Below, in pieces: positions 17,570 through 26,152 of a stretch of DNA of 64,000 nucleotides; positions within the stretch are counted from its first letter, which is position 1; each line of letters starts with the position of its first letter. Origin of the DNA: Pseudomonas versuta (GTDB taxonomy: Bacteria; Pseudomonadota; Gammaproteobacteria; Pseudomonadales; Pseudomonadaceae); the NCBI RefSeq assembly GCF_001294575.1, contig NZ_CP012676.1:1054001-1118000 (forward strand). The letters are read 5' to 3'. Below the pieces are notes generated by a model. The model had not been told where the DNA came from and made no database searches. It saw only the letters and a list, made by a program, of their open reading frames with translations. The translations under genes and the position numbers were made by a program.

Positions 17570-18435
17570 TGGTTATTCCGACTGATAATCTATGCATCGG
17601 CATCGTGGGTACCGGCACGATGGGCAGCGGTATAGTGCAAGTTCTGGCACGATCAGCCTGCATTGAGACTATTTTATGGTACGGCCGTACACCGCAGTCA
17701 ACAAACGCTTCTAGAGATGAAGTGGGGGCAAGATTTTTAAATTTAGTCAAAAAAAACCGTCTCTCTCCAGAGGAACAACACCGGTTTCGTGAAAAAATAA
17801 AGGTGGTCTCGAGTATCGATGATCTTTGCAACTGTCACTGTATTATCGAGGCTGTTTCAGAAGAGTTTGATGCTAAGCGCACAGTTTTTCTAGAACTTGC
17901 CAAGGTATGTAAACCTGAAACTATTTTAGCCTCCAATACCTCCAGCTTATCTATTACCGCATTGGCAGCATTAACGCCGTATCCAGAGAACGTAGTTGGA
18001 TTACATTTCTTCAACCCAGCTCCTGTTATGAAGTTGGCTGAAGTGATTGCTGGTTTAACAACAGCGCAAACCTCTCTGGATTGGGCATTGTCGTTCGCTG
18101 CTCTGTTGGGCAAAGATCCAGTGCTGGTAAATGAAGCCCCTGGCTTTATTGTCAACCGTATGTTGATTCCGATGGTCAACGAAGCGATTGGGATTCTTGC
18201 CGAAGACGTTGCCTGTGCCGAAGAAATCGATAAGGCAATGCGTCTGGGGGCGAATCACCCGATAGGTCCTTTGGCATTAGCTGATTTGATCGGACTGGAT
18301 GTGTGTCTTTCAATCATGGAAACACTCCACAATGAAACGGGCGATCCGAAATACCGCGCGCACCCGCTGATGCGAAAAATGGTGCGAGGTAATAGATTGG
18401 GTCGTAAAACGGGTTGCGGATTTTTTACATACTGA
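17569..18435 (+). CDS. 3-hydroxyacyl-CoA (3-hydroxybutyryl-CoA) dehydrogenase
   Basis: A 288-residue soluble NAD(P)-dependent enzyme of the Hbd/PaaH family. It has the dinucleotide motif IVGTGTMGSGIVQVLA, the SNTSSLSITALA segment, the catalytic-histidine region GLHFFNPAPVMKLAEVI and APGFIVNRMLIPMVNEA; all main catalytic positions appear intact. It interconverts acetoacetyl-CoA and 3-hydroxybutyryl-CoA. The gene lies between the acyltransferase and aminotransferase genes of an amino-sugar pathway and overlaps the former by one base. A role in supplying (S)-3-hydroxybutyryl-CoA for N-acylation of the sugar fits this context. Such acyl groups are known on Pseudomonas surface glycans. Function in glycan synthesis is inference. 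Confidence 0.9.
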   Translation: MVIPTDNLCIGIVGTGTMGSGIVQVLARSACIETILWYGRTPQSTNASRDEVGARFLNLVKKNRLSPEEQHRFREKIKVVSSIDDLCNCHCIIEAVSEEFDAKRTVFLELAKVCKPETILASNTSSLSITALAALTPYPENVVGLHFFNPAPVMKLAEVIAGLTTAQTSLDWALSFAALLGKDPVLVNEAPGFIVNRMLIPMVNEAIGILAEDVACAEEIDKAMRLGANHPIGPLALADLIGLDVCLSIMETLHNETGDPKYRAHPLMRKMVRGNRLGRKTGCGFFTY

Positions 18436-18451
18436 TTGGGGGTGCACCTTT

Positions 18452-19630
18452 ATGCTGAATACGTCTTTTTCTCCTTGGCCTTCCTTCACAGTAGAAGAGG
18501 CTGATGCTGTCCGCGATGTCATATTATCCAACAAGGTCAACTACTGGACCGGTCAAGAAACACGCTCCTTTGAAAAAGAATTCGCAGCTTGGTCAGGCAC
18601 TGAATATGCAGTTGCCTTGGCCAACGGTACTGTAGCCTTGGACCTGGCATTGAAAGCGCTTGGTATCGGTGCTGGAGATGAGGTGATTGTTACCTCTCGT
18701 ACGTTCCTTGCTTCGGTTTCAAGCATCGTCAATGCCGGTGCGGTGCCGGTTTTCGCAGATGTCGATCTGGACTCGCAAAATTTTACAGTTGAAACCATCA
18801 GTGCGGTTTTGACTCCACGTACCAAAGCGCTTATCTGCGTTCATTTGGCCGGATGGCCATGTGATATGGATCCAATCATGGCGTTAGCCAATGAACATGG
18901 CCTGAAAGTCATAGAAGACTGCGCGCAGGCCCATGGAGCCCATTACAAAGGTCGCCCGGTTGGTTCTATCGGCCATGTCGGTGCCTGGTCATTCTGTCAG
19001 GACAAAATCATGACCACTGGCGGCGAAGGAGGCATGGTTACCACTAATGATCGCCAGCTTTGGGCTGATATGTGGGCTTACAAAGATCACGGCAAGAGTT
19101 GGGAAGCTGTCTATGAGCGAGAGCATGCTCCGGGCTTCCGTTGGCTGCATGAAAGTTTTGGCACTAACTGGCGCATGCTCGAGGTGCAGGCAGTTATAGG
19201 CCGTATCCAATTGCGCCGTATGCAGGACTGGCAAGCTGATCGCCTGAAAAATGCTATGTGTATTTGGGAAACGGCTCGACAGTTACCATCACTGCGGGTT
19301 CCAGTGGTGCCTGTCGATGATGTTCATGCAGCCTATAAGTGTTACGTATTTGTACGTCCCGAACAGCTAAGGGCTGACTGGTCGCGTGATCGCATCCTGA
19401 ATGAAATTATTTCTCGAGGCGTACCGGCCTTTTCTGGCTCATGCTCTGAGGTTTACCTTGAAAAGGCGTTTGACAACACAGGATGGCGACCGGAGCAACG
19501 GCTAGAGCATGCGAAAGAACTGGGCGAAACGAGCATGATGTTCTTGGTCCATCCAACACTGACCGAGGCGGAAATCAACTTGACCTGTAGGGTGTTGAGT
19601 GAAGTTGTTCAGGAAGCATCATTTGTGTGA
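18452..19630 (+). CDS. DegT/DnrJ/EryC1/StrS sugar aminotransferase (PglE-like)
   Basis: A 392-residue PLP enzyme that aminates a 4-keto-6-deoxy nucleotide sugar, usually using glutamate. Family marks are LANGTVALDLALKALGIGAG, VIEDCAQAHGAHYKG and the Schiff-base lysine K185 in SFCQDKIMTTGGEGG, followed by WRMLEVQAVIGRIQL. Next to a WbpM/PglF-type dehydratase, it most likely makes UDP-4-amino-4,6-dideoxy-GlcNAc, the acceptor for the PglD-like enzyme. The start ATG 18452 follows GGGGGTG at good spacing. DNA composition returns here to normal chromosome character. Confidence 0.92.
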   Translation: MLNTSFSPWPSFTVEEADAVRDVILSNKVNYWTGQETRSFEKEFAAWSGTEYAVALANGTVALDLALKALGIGAGDEVIVTSRTFLASVSSIVNAGAVPVFADVDLDSQNFTVETISAVLTPRTKALICVHLAGWPCDMDPIMALANEHGLKVIEDCAQAHGAHYKGRPVGSIGHVGAWSFCQDKIMTTGGEGGMVTTNDRQLWADMWAYKDHGKSWEAVYEREHAPGFRWLHESFGTNWRMLEVQAVIGRIQLRRMQDWQADRLKNAMCIWETARQLPSLRVPVVPVDDVHAAYKCYVFVRPEQLRADWSRDRILNEIISRGVPAFSGSCSEVYLEKAFDNTGWRPEQRLEHAKELGETSMMFLVHPTLTEAEINLTCRVLSEVVQEASFV

Positions 19631-19714
19631 GGTCTAACCTTGCAATAAATGTATGACCTTATGAGCAATAGAGTGTTGATGGTATTTCAGAGCAGCATAG
19701 GTGCTTAAAGGGTT

Positions 19715-21712
19715 ATGGATAAAATTCGAGCGTACTTACTCAACCTTTCACGTCGACAAAAGCGGATTCTTCAAGTAGCCACAGACGTATTTCTCGTCTG
19801 GATAGCGTTATGGCTCGCTTTTGTCGTGCGTCTGGGCATGGACGATATGGTTAACCCAGTTAACTTACACCTGTGGTTATTTATCTGTGCTCCTTTGATA
19901 GCCATCCCCCTATTTCTTCGCTTCGGAATGTACCGTGCGGTGATGCGCTATTTCGGCAACGATGCGCTGATTGCAATCATCAAGGCCGTCAGCCTTTCTT
20001 CATTGATCCTGGCGGTAGTGGTGTACTGGTACAGCAATCATGAAAATGTTGTGCCGCGCTCGATTATTTTTAACTACTGGTGGTTGAGTCTGATCATGCT
20101 GGGCGGTTTGCGCCTGGTCATGCGGCAATACTTCCTGGGTGACTGGTTCTCTGCTGCTCAGCATGTACCTTTCACCAGCAGGGACGATGGTTTGCCTCGC
20201 GTTGCTATTTACGGTGCCGGCGCAGCGGGTAATCAACTTGTCGCCGCCTTGCGTATGGGCAGAATCATGCGGCCGGTAGCTTTCATTGATGATGATGAAA
20301 GTATTGCTGATCGTGTTATCTCCGGTTTGCAGGTGTTCAAGCCTGAAAACATGCAGCAGATGATTGACCGCACAGGTGCACAAGAGCTCTTGTTGGCAAT
20401 CCCGTCTTCGTCACGCGGTCGACGTCGTGAAATTCTGGGGCTGCTTGAAGGCTTCCCGCTTCATGTGCGTAGCGTTCCAGGTTTCATGGATCTGGCCAGC
20501 GGCAGGGTCAAGGTCGACGATATTCAGGAAGTGGATATTGCCGATTTGCTGGGGCGCGATGCGGTGCCTGCCCAGGGTGAGTTGCTGGAACACTGCATCA
20601 AAGGGCAGTGTGTGCTGGTGACGGGGGCGGGCGGTTCTATTGGTTCGGAGCTTTGCCGGCAGATCCTGGCACTTCGGCCAACGACGTTGCTGCTTTTTGA
20701 GCACAGCGAATTCAACCTTTACAGCATTTGTTCCGAGCTTGAGCAGCGAGTTATTCGTGAGTCCCTTTCGGTGAAGGTATTACCGATTTTGGGTTCGGTG
20801 CGTAATGCGCAGAAGTTGCTGGAGGTGATGAAGACCTGGCATGTGGACACCGTGTATCACGCAGCCGCGTACAAGCATGTGCCGATGGTTGAACACAACA
20901 TTGCTGAAGGTGTTTTGAACAATGTTATTGGCACCCTGAATACTGCTCAGGCGGCTTTGCAGGCTGGTGTCGCTAACTTTGTGCTGATTTCCACTGACAA
21001 GGCCGTTCGGCCGACCAATGTGATGGGTAGCACCAAGCGTTTGGCTGAAATGACGCTTCAGGCGCTCAGCCGGGAAGTGGCTCCGGTTCTCTTTGGCGAC
21101 AAGGCTAATGTTTCACGGGTTAATAAAACCCGGTTCACTATGGTTCGCTTTGGAAATGTACTGGGTTCTTCGGGGTCGGTGATTCCGTTGTTCCACAAAC
21201 AGATCAAAACCGGGGGGCCACTGACGGTGACTCATCCCAAAATCACCCGCTACTTCATGACTATCCCGGAGGCTGCACAGCTGGTGATTCAGGCCGGTTC
21301 CATGGGGTTGGGCGGGGATGTGTTTGTACTCGATATGGGTGAGCCAGTACGTATTGTCGAGCTGGCCGAAAAAATGATTCACCTTTCCGGCCTCAGTGTT
21401 CGCTCCGAGAAGAATCTGCACGGCGATATCGAGATCGAGTTTACGGGCCTGCGCCCCGGGGAAAAGCTTTACGAAGAGTTGCTGATTGGTGACAACGTAG
21501 TAGCGACCCGGCACCCGATGATCATGAGTGCCAATGAAGATTTGTTGCCTTGGGATGAACTTAAGCAGCGGTTGACGCAACTGCTTGATGCGGTAGATCA
21601 GGACGACTATCCGCGGGTACGGCAGCTATTGCGCGAAACCGTCAGTGGCTACGCCCCTGAGGGCGAAATTGTTGACTGGATCCACCAACAGCGGCGTGCC
21701 GAGCCGTTGTGA
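19715..21712 (+). CDS. wbpM: UDP-GlcNAc 4,6-dehydratase, membrane form (WbpM/PglF family)
   Basis: A 665-residue inner-membrane protein. About four N-terminal helices (residues about 15-150) precede two Rossmann parts: VAIYGAGAAGNQLVAALRMG near 170 and the catalytic short-chain dehydratase domain from about 300 (VLVTGAGGSIGSELCRQIL). The motif STDKAVRPTNVMGSTKRLAE carries the Ser-Met-Lys arrangement characteristic of WbpM-type enzymes in place of Ser-Tyr-Lys. The enzyme converts UDP-GlcNAc to the 4-keto-6-deoxy sugar, the first step of bacillosamine, QuiNAc or FucNAc synthesis. WbpM is the conserved right-hand boundary of Pseudomonas O-antigen loci. A comEA-like gene follows, as in other pseudomonads. 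Confidence 0.94.
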   Translation: MDKIRAYLLNLSRRQKRILQVATDVFLVWIALWLAFVVRLGMDDMVNPVNLHLWLFICAPLIAIPLFLRFGMYRAVMRYFGNDALIAIIKAVSLSSLILAVVVYWYSNHENVVPRSIIFNYWWLSLIMLGGLRLVMRQYFLGDWFSAAQHVPFTSRDDGLPRVAIYGAGAAGNQLVAALRMGRIMRPVAFIDDDESIADRVISGLQVFKPENMQQMIDRTGAQELLLAIPSSSRGRRREILGLLEGFPLHVRSVPGFMDLASGRVKVDDIQEVDIADLLGRDAVPAQGELLEHCIKGQCVLVTGAGGSIGSELCRQILALRPTTLLLFEHSEFNLYSICSELEQRVIRESLSVKVLPILGSVRNAQKLLEVMKTWHVDTVYHAAAYKHVPMVEHNIAEGVLNNVIGTLNTAQAALQAGVANFVLISTDKAVRPTNVMGSTKRLAEMTLQALSREVAPVLFGDKANVSRVNKTRFTMVRFGNVLGSSGSVIPLFHKQIKTGGPLTVTHPKITRYFMTIPEAAQLVIQAGSMGLGGDVFVLDMGEPVRIVELAEKMIHLSGLSVRSEKNLHGDIEIEFTGLRPGEKLYEELLIGDNVVATRHPMIMSANEDLLPWDELKQRLTQLLDAVDQDDYPRVRQLLRETVSGYAPEGEIVDWIHQQRRAEPL

Positions 21713-21821
21713 TTACATACCCTGCAACGCACTGATTTTTGACACTCCCCACTCATCACCTACGTTTGGAGTACAGCTCAGGAAAGCTGTTTCTACTTAA
21801 CGATGTAAAGGAGTGTCATTA

Positions 21822-22151
21822 ATGCGTATCACCTTTCTGTCTTCGATGTTTTTGGCCCTGATGGTGGGTATTTCCGGCGTGGCTCATGCTGCGCCCCAGG
21901 CGGAGGTACCCAAGCCGGCTGTAAGTGCGCATGCAGAGCCAGAAGCACAGCTGGTAACGGTCAACCTCAATACTGCCGATGAGGCGACTCTGCAGCGTGA
22001 ACTCTCTGGCATTGGGGCTGCCAAAGCCAAGGCGATAGTGGCTTACCGTGAAGCTAACGGGAACTTCGCTTCGGCCGATGAGCTTCTGGAAGTGAACGGG
22101 ATAGGCAAAGCCATTTATGACAAGAATCGCGACAGGGTCGCGGTTAACTAA
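21822..22151 (+). CDS. ComEA-like helix-hairpin-helix protein, secreted
   Basis: A 109-residue protein with a signal peptide (MRITFLSSMFLALMVGISG, then VAHAA cleavage region), a Pro/Ala-rich linker and a C-terminal helix-hairpin-helix DNA-binding domain (VNLNTADEATLQRELSGIGA and VNGIGKAIYDKNRD). ComEA proteins bind incoming DNA in the periplasm during natural transformation; Pseudomonas homologues have not all been tested. ATG 21822 is chosen because AAAGGAGTG lies just upstream and it starts the signal peptide. It follows wbpM, as is common, and ends at a strong terminator. Confidence 0.9.
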   Translation: MRITFLSSMFLALMVGISGVAHAAPQAEVPKPAVSAHAEPEAQLVTVNLNTADEATLQRELSGIGAAKAKAIVAYREANGNFASADELLEVNGIGKAIYDKNRDRVAVN

Positions 22152-22162
22152 GTCAGACACAA

Positions 22163-22191
22163 GAAGAGGCCAGTCATTGACTGGCCTTTTT
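22163..22191 (+). terminator. rho-independent terminator after comEA-like gene
   Basis: GGCCAGTC (22168-22175) pairs perfectly with GACTGGCC (22179-22186), followed by TTTTT. It also faces the end of the convergent tetR gene. Confidence 0.92.
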
Positions 22192-22202
22192 GCGTCAGGT
22201 GC

Positions 22203-22766
22203 TTAAGTTTTATCGTTCGATTGCTTCAATGCGTTTCGCGTTACAGACAGGATCTTTTCTCTTAGTGCATCACTTTCTGCGCCGCGAGACAGAACCAGCG
22301 CCCCAACCAGAATTGCAAATATCACGATGCTCTGTTCCTGAGCGTCAGGCTCCTGGAGGGTGGCCTCAATCTGTTTAAGTCTGGCGTTGATTACATAGTC
22401 GGTGGTTGCGCTGGGACACCCTTGTTGGGCCACCTCAGCGGACATTGTCGGGATCGGACAGCCTTCATGCGGCGACGTGACGTGCCATTCAGATAAATAC
22501 GTGTCGATGAAGGCATTGAGCGGCTGCGGTTGGCTGAAGAGTTCGTCACAGAGGGTGTCCACTTCCCCGGCCGCATGCTGCAGGGCTTTTTCTACCAGCT
22601 CAGTTTTAGAGGAAAAATGAGCATAAAAGCCACCGTGGGTGAGGCCCAGCGATTTCATGAGGGGCTGCAGCCCCGTCGCACCAATCCCGTCTCGCCGGAA
22701 GAGCCCTGAGGCTTCCTCAATGATGCGCTTGTGGGTTTGGGCTTTATGACCTTGTGAGTACCGCAT
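22203..22766 (-). CDS. TetR/AcrR family transcriptional regulator
   Basis: A 187-residue repressor-type protein. The N-terminal HTH lies at about residues 10-55: THKRIIEEASGLFRRDGIGA and GLTHGGFYAHFSSKTELVEKA. The C-terminal ligand domain contains CPIPTMSAEVAQQGCP, a pattern seen in regulators of the same subgroup that control detoxification or efflux genes. Its target is unknown. There is no adjacent divergent enzyme or pump: the next gene in the same direction is a small membrane protein. It is convergent with the comEA-like gene. Confidence 0.88.
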   Translation of the reverse strand: MRYSQGHKAQTHKRIIEEASGLFRRDGIGATGLQPLMKSLGLTHGGFYAHFSSKTELVEKALQHAAGEVDTLCDELFSQPQPLNAFIDTYLSEWHVTSPHEGCPIPTMSAEVAQQGCPSATTDYVINARLKQIEATLQEPDAQEQSIVIFAILVGALVLSRGAESDALREKILSVTRNALKQSNDKT

Positions 22767-22901
22767 GGCTGCTGTCTCTTATGCAATTAAGCATCATGGC
22801 CTTGAGTGTCAGGGAGATGCACAGGCGTTCCACTGTAGGGCAAGTCGGTACCGGGCGTCGAGAACCCAGTCTATGGACTGGGTAAGAAACGTCGGGCTGT
22901 T

Positions 22902-23069
22902 TCAGCCGTCTTTCGAATCCTTCGCATCCATCTCTGCGTTACGTTCCGCGACACGTTTGCGCTGTTCATCGGTCAGTTCAACTTTGTTGGCCGTTTCACG
23001 TAATGTCATGAGTGCGCCGACGATGGCGCCGATGGCAACGATCAGAATTAACCAGGCATACCAGGGCAT
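22902..23069 (-). CDS. Small membrane protein of the DUF2897 type
   Basis: A 55-residue protein with one N-terminal membrane helix (MPWYAWLILIVAIGAIVGAL) followed by a charged cytoplasmic tail rich in Glu, Arg and Lys. The start is ATG at 23069, preceded by AAGGAGAGCACT, a near-perfect ribosome-binding site; a longer frame to 23162 lacks support. The length and pattern match a conserved Pseudomonas family of unknown function. It is expressed away from pyrF. Confidence 0.75.
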   Translation of the reverse strand: MPWYAWLILIVAIGAIVGALMTLRETANKVELTDEQRKRVAERNAEMDAKDSKDG

Positions 23070-23298
23070 AGTGCTCTCCTTGTTGAGTAAACGCTGTGCA
23101 AGGCGTTCGCAAAGCGTGTTGCAGTCTGTCCATTTGAGTCCAGGACTGCACAGTGGTTTCATTGTAGGCCGGTTAATTCGATGCGGGTCTTATAACTGTT
23201 CAGTTGACTAAAATTGTGAAATTACGATCATCGGGTGCCGGTGGGCGGCTGGTTCCGCTACAATGCGCGCCGATTTCGACCAGCCTGAGAACCCGCTA

Positions 23299-23997
23299 AT
23301 GTCCGACTGCCAGACTCCTATTATCGTCGCCCTGGATTTCCCAACGCGTGACGCCGCACTGAAACTGGCTGATCAGTTGGACCCAAAGCTGTGCCGGGTG
23401 AAAGTGGGCAAAGAGCTGTTTACCAGCTGTGCTGCGGAAATTGTCGGCACTTTGCGCGACAAAGGTTTTGAGGTGTTCCTGGATCTCAAATTCCACGATA
23501 TTCCCAATACCACGGCAATGGCAGTCAAAGCCGCCGCCGAGATGGGCGTGTGGATGGTAAACGTTCATTGCTCCGGCGGGCTGCGCATGATGGCCGCGTG
23601 CCGTGAAGTGCTCGACAAACGCACAGGTCCGCAACCGTTGCTGATCGGCGTAACGGTGTTGACCAGCATGGAACGCGAAGACCTTGCAGGGATTGGCCTG
23701 GATATTGAGCCTCAAGAGCAGGTTTTGCGTCTGGCAGCTCTGGCGGAAAAAGCCGGAATGGATGGTCTGGTTTGCTCGGCCCTGGAAGCACAAGCACTGA
23801 AGGCTGCGCATCCAAGCCTGCAACTGGTGACCCCGGGTATTCGTCCTGCCGGGAGCGCACTGGATGATCAGCGTCGAATCCTGACTCCGCGTCAGGCCCT
23901 GGAGGCTGGTTCGGACTATCTGGTAATTGGCCGTCCCATCAGCCAGGCTGCTGACCCGGCCAAGGCTTTGGCTGCGGTGGTCGCCGAGTTGGCTTAA
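23299..23997 (+). CDS. pyrF: Orotidine 5'-phosphate decarboxylase
   Basis: A 232-residue cytosolic TIM-barrel enzyme that converts OMP to UMP in the last step of pyrimidine synthesis. Motifs are [12 protein letters not shown] at the N-terminus, the catalytic Lys-Asp tetrad region [20 protein letters not shown], and [17 protein letters not shown] near the phosphate site. Length is typical. ATG 23299 is used; the longer frame from 23263 adds 12 residues absent from the family. A TACAAT -10-like box is seen at about 23258. A long inverted repeat follows the gene. Confidence 0.97.
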   Translation: MSDCQTPIIVALDFPTRDAALKLADQLDPKLCRVKVGKELFTSCAAEIVGTLRDKGFEVFLDLKFHDIPNTTAMAVKAAAEMGVWMVNVHCSGGLRMMAACREVLDKRTGPQPLLIGVTVLTSMEREDLAGIGLDIEPQEQVLRLAALAEKAGMDGLVCSALEAQALKAAHPSLQLVTPGIRPAGSALDDQRRILTPRQALEAGSDYLVIGRPISQAADPAKALAAVVAELA

Positions 23998-24006
23998 CTA
24001 GTTCAG

Positions 24007-24066
24007 GTTCTGTGACAGCCAGGGTGCTCGCGATGCAATTGCGGACACCCCGGCTGTCACAGCAGA
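24007..24066. repeat. Long inverted repeat between pyrF and an oxidoreductase gene
   Basis: GTTCTGTGACAGCC (from 24007) is mirrored by GGCTGTCACAGCAGAAC (to about 24067), with a loop of about 30 bases that holds GGGTG and CACCC. The core arms TGTGACAGCC (24011-24020) and GGCTGTCACA (24052-24061) are perfect. It lies between convergent genes and could serve as a bidirectional terminator, although no T run follows. It does not match the REP core. Confidence 0.6.
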
Positions 24067-24087
24067 ACTTTACAACTCTGGCGCGGC

Positions 24088-25092
24088 TTAAACCTTCAAG
24101 ATCAACTTGCCGAAGTTTTCCCCGCTGAACAGTTTCATCAGGGTTTCGGGAAATGTTTCCAGCCCTTCAACAATATGTTCCTTGCTTTTGAGTTGGCCTT
24201 TGGCCAGCCATCCCGCCATTTCTTGCCCTGCCCCTGTATAGCGGTCGGCATAGTCCATCACCACAAAGCCCTCCATCCGTGCGCGATTCACCAGTAGCGA
24301 CAGATAATTAGCCGGCCCTTTTACGGCCTCCTTGTTGTTGTACTGGCTGATGGCGCCACAAATCACCACTCGGGCCTTGAAGTTCAGGCGGCTCAGCACC
24401 GCATCCAGAATATCGCCGCCCACGTTATCGAAAAACACATCAACACCTTTAGGGCATTCGCGCTTAAGGCCTGCGATAACGTCTTCGCTCTTGTAGTCGA
24501 TTGCTCCGTCGAAGCCCAACTCTTCGATCAGTAACTTGCATTTGTGTTCGCCCCCCGCAATACCCACTACGCGGCAGCCTTTTAACTTGGCGATTTGCCC
24601 GGCAATGCTGCCGACGGCACCGGCGGCGCCAGAAATCACTACTGTGTCACCCGCTTTAGGCGCGCCTACTTCGAGTAAGGCGAAGTAGGCGGTCATCCCG
24701 GTCATACCCAGTGCGGATAAATACACCGGTAAAGGTGCGAGTTTTGGATCGACTTTATAGAAACCTCGTGGTTCGCCCACGAAGTAATCCTGCACGCCCA
24801 GTGCGCCATTCACATAGTCACCGACCGCAAAACCGGGATGTTCAGAGGCAATGACCTGGCCGACACCCAGGGCGCGCATCACTTCGCCCAGACCTACCGG
24901 CGCAATGTAGGATTTGCCTTCGTTCATCCAGCCGCGCATGGCCGGATCGAGCGACAGATATTGATTCTTGACCACTATCTGGCCTTTGCCCGGTTTGGCC
25001 ACAGGCACTTGCTGAAACGTAAAGGTGTCGCGTGTTGCGGCGCCGACGGGGCGTTTGGCGAGAAGAAACTGGCGGTTGGTCTCGGCGGTCAT
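24088..25092 (-). CDS. NADP-dependent, zinc-free MDR oxidoreductase (CurA/YncB-like)
   Basis: A 334-residue medium-chain reductase of the leukotriene B4 dehydrogenase/CurA type. The N-terminal GroES-like part includes NQYLSLDPAMRGWMN and the nucleotide-binding motif VVISGAAGAVGSIAGQIAKL follows, with VDVFFDNVGGDILDAVL typical of the group. Members reduce alpha,beta-unsaturated carbonyl compounds with NADPH; the substrate cannot be read from sequence. No zinc ligands are seen. ATG 25092 is preferred to the GTG three codons upstream. It is divergent from an SDR gene and the 205-base gap probably holds both promoters. Confidence 0.88.
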   Translation of the reverse strand: MTAETNRQFLLAKRPVGAATRDTFTFQQVPVAKPGKGQIVVKNQYLSLDPAMRGWMNEGKSYIAPVGLGEVMRALGVGQVIASEHPGFAVGDYVNGALGVQDYFVGEPRGFYKVDPKLAPLPVYLSALGMTGMTAYFALLEVGAPKAGDTVVISGAAGAVGSIAGQIAKLKGCRVVGIAGGEHKCKLLIEELGFDGAIDYKSEDVIAGLKRECPKGVDVFFDNVGGDILDAVLSRLNFKARVVICGAISQYNNKEAVKGPANYLSLLVNRARMEGFVVMDYADRYTGAGQEMAGWLAKGQLKSKEHIVEGLETFPETLMKLFSGENFGKLILKV

Positions 25093-25297
25093 GGTATGCA
25101 CTCAGCTAAAAGACAAAGTCTGTTGATAGCCCTTCCTGATTGGGACAGCAAGCGAATGTCGGCTCACGAATGGTTTTTCATCACCTTGGGTGATGGTGGT
25201 GGGCGCAGATTTATCATTTCGATAAATAAGGGGCTGGTCTTTATGTGCGTTAGCTCGTGCCTAAACTGTGCAGAATTCCCCTTCGAGGATAAAAATA

Positions 25298-26059
25298 ATG
25301 AGCATGAGATTTTCCGGAAAAGTCGTGGTGGTCACCGGGGCAGGGGCTGGAATCGGCCGGGCTACCGCGATGGCTTTTGCCGCTGAGGGCTTGAAAGTGG
25401 TCGTAGCCGATCTGGATGTTTCAGGCGGTGAAGGCACGGTTGAGCTCATCAGAGCCGCGGGTGGCACGTCCGTGTTCGTACCCTGCAATGTGACCCTCGA
25501 AGCTCAAGTTAGGCAGTTGATGGCGCAGACGATCAGCACTTACGGGCGGTTGGACTATGCCTTCAACAATGCCGGGATAGAGATTGAACACGGGCGTCTG
25601 GCGGACGGTACACAGGATGAGTTTGACGCAATCATGGGGGTTAACGTCAAAGGCGTCTGGCTATGTATGAAATATCAGTTGCCGTTGCTGTTGGCCCAGG
25701 GCGGCGGTGCAATCGTCAATACCGCGTCCGTAGCCGGCCTTGGTGCAGCGCCGAAAATGAGTATTTATTCGGCATCCAAGCATGCGGTGATTGGTTTGAC
25801 CAAGTCAGCGGCCATTGAGTATGCAAAAAAAGGGATTCGGGTGAATGCGGTGTGCCCGGCAGTTATTGATACCGATATGTTTCGCCGTGCCTATGAAGCT
25901 GATCCGAAGAAGGCCGAATATGCCGCAGCCATTCATCCGGTGGGCCGTATAGGCAAAGTGGAAGAGGTGGCCAGTGCTGTTCTGTATCTGTGTTCTGACG
26001 ATGCCGCGTTTACGACGGGCCATGCCTTGGCCGTGGATGGCGGGGCGTTGGCGATCTGA
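25298..26059 (+). CDS. SDR family oxidoreductase
   Basis: A 253-residue classical short-chain dehydrogenase. It has the cofactor motif VVVTGAGAGIGRATAMAFAA, the NNAGIEIEHG stretch (NNAG), the catalytic Ser and Tyr-x-x-x-Lys (NTASVAGLGAAPKMSIYSAS with SKHAVIG next), and ends HALAVDGGALAI. An Asp after the second beta strand (VVADLD) suggests NAD preference. The substrate is unknown. The start ATG 25298 follows CGAGGAT; the frame upstream to 25268 has no motif. It is divergent from the MDR reductase and convergent with benE, with a REP pair between. Confidence 0.88.
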   Translation: MSMRFSGKVVVVTGAGAGIGRATAMAFAAEGLKVVVADLDVSGGEGTVELIRAAGGTSVFVPCNVTLEAQVRQLMAQTISTYGRLDYAFNNAGIEIEHGRLADGTQDEFDAIMGVNVKGVWLCMKYQLPLLLAQGGGAIVNTASVAGLGAAPKMSIYSASKHAVIGLTKSAAIEYAKKGIRVNAVCPAVIDTDMFRRAYEADPKKAEYAAAIHPVGRIGKVEEVASAVLYLCSDDAAFTTGHALAVDGGALAI

Positions 26060-26075
26060 TCCTGCGCAACCCAAT

Positions 26076-26139
26076 CCTGTAGGAGTCGAGCTTGCTCGCG
26101 AGCTCTTTAAACATCGCGAGCAAACCTGGCGCCTACAGG
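26076..26139. repeat. REP inverted pair
   Basis: CCTGTAGGAGTCGAGCTTGC followed by TCGCGA (26076-26101) is mirrored by TCGCGAGCAAACCTGGCGCC through CCTACAGG (26114-26139). This is the Pseudomonas REP consensus in a slightly degraded head-to-head pair, located between convergent genes. Confidence 0.85.
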
Positions 26140-26152
26140 GTTGCAGTGTCGG

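Noticed and set aside
23070..23162. N-terminal extension of the small DUF2897-type protein
   Set aside because: ATG 23069 has a near-perfect ribosome-binding site and begins the membrane helix.
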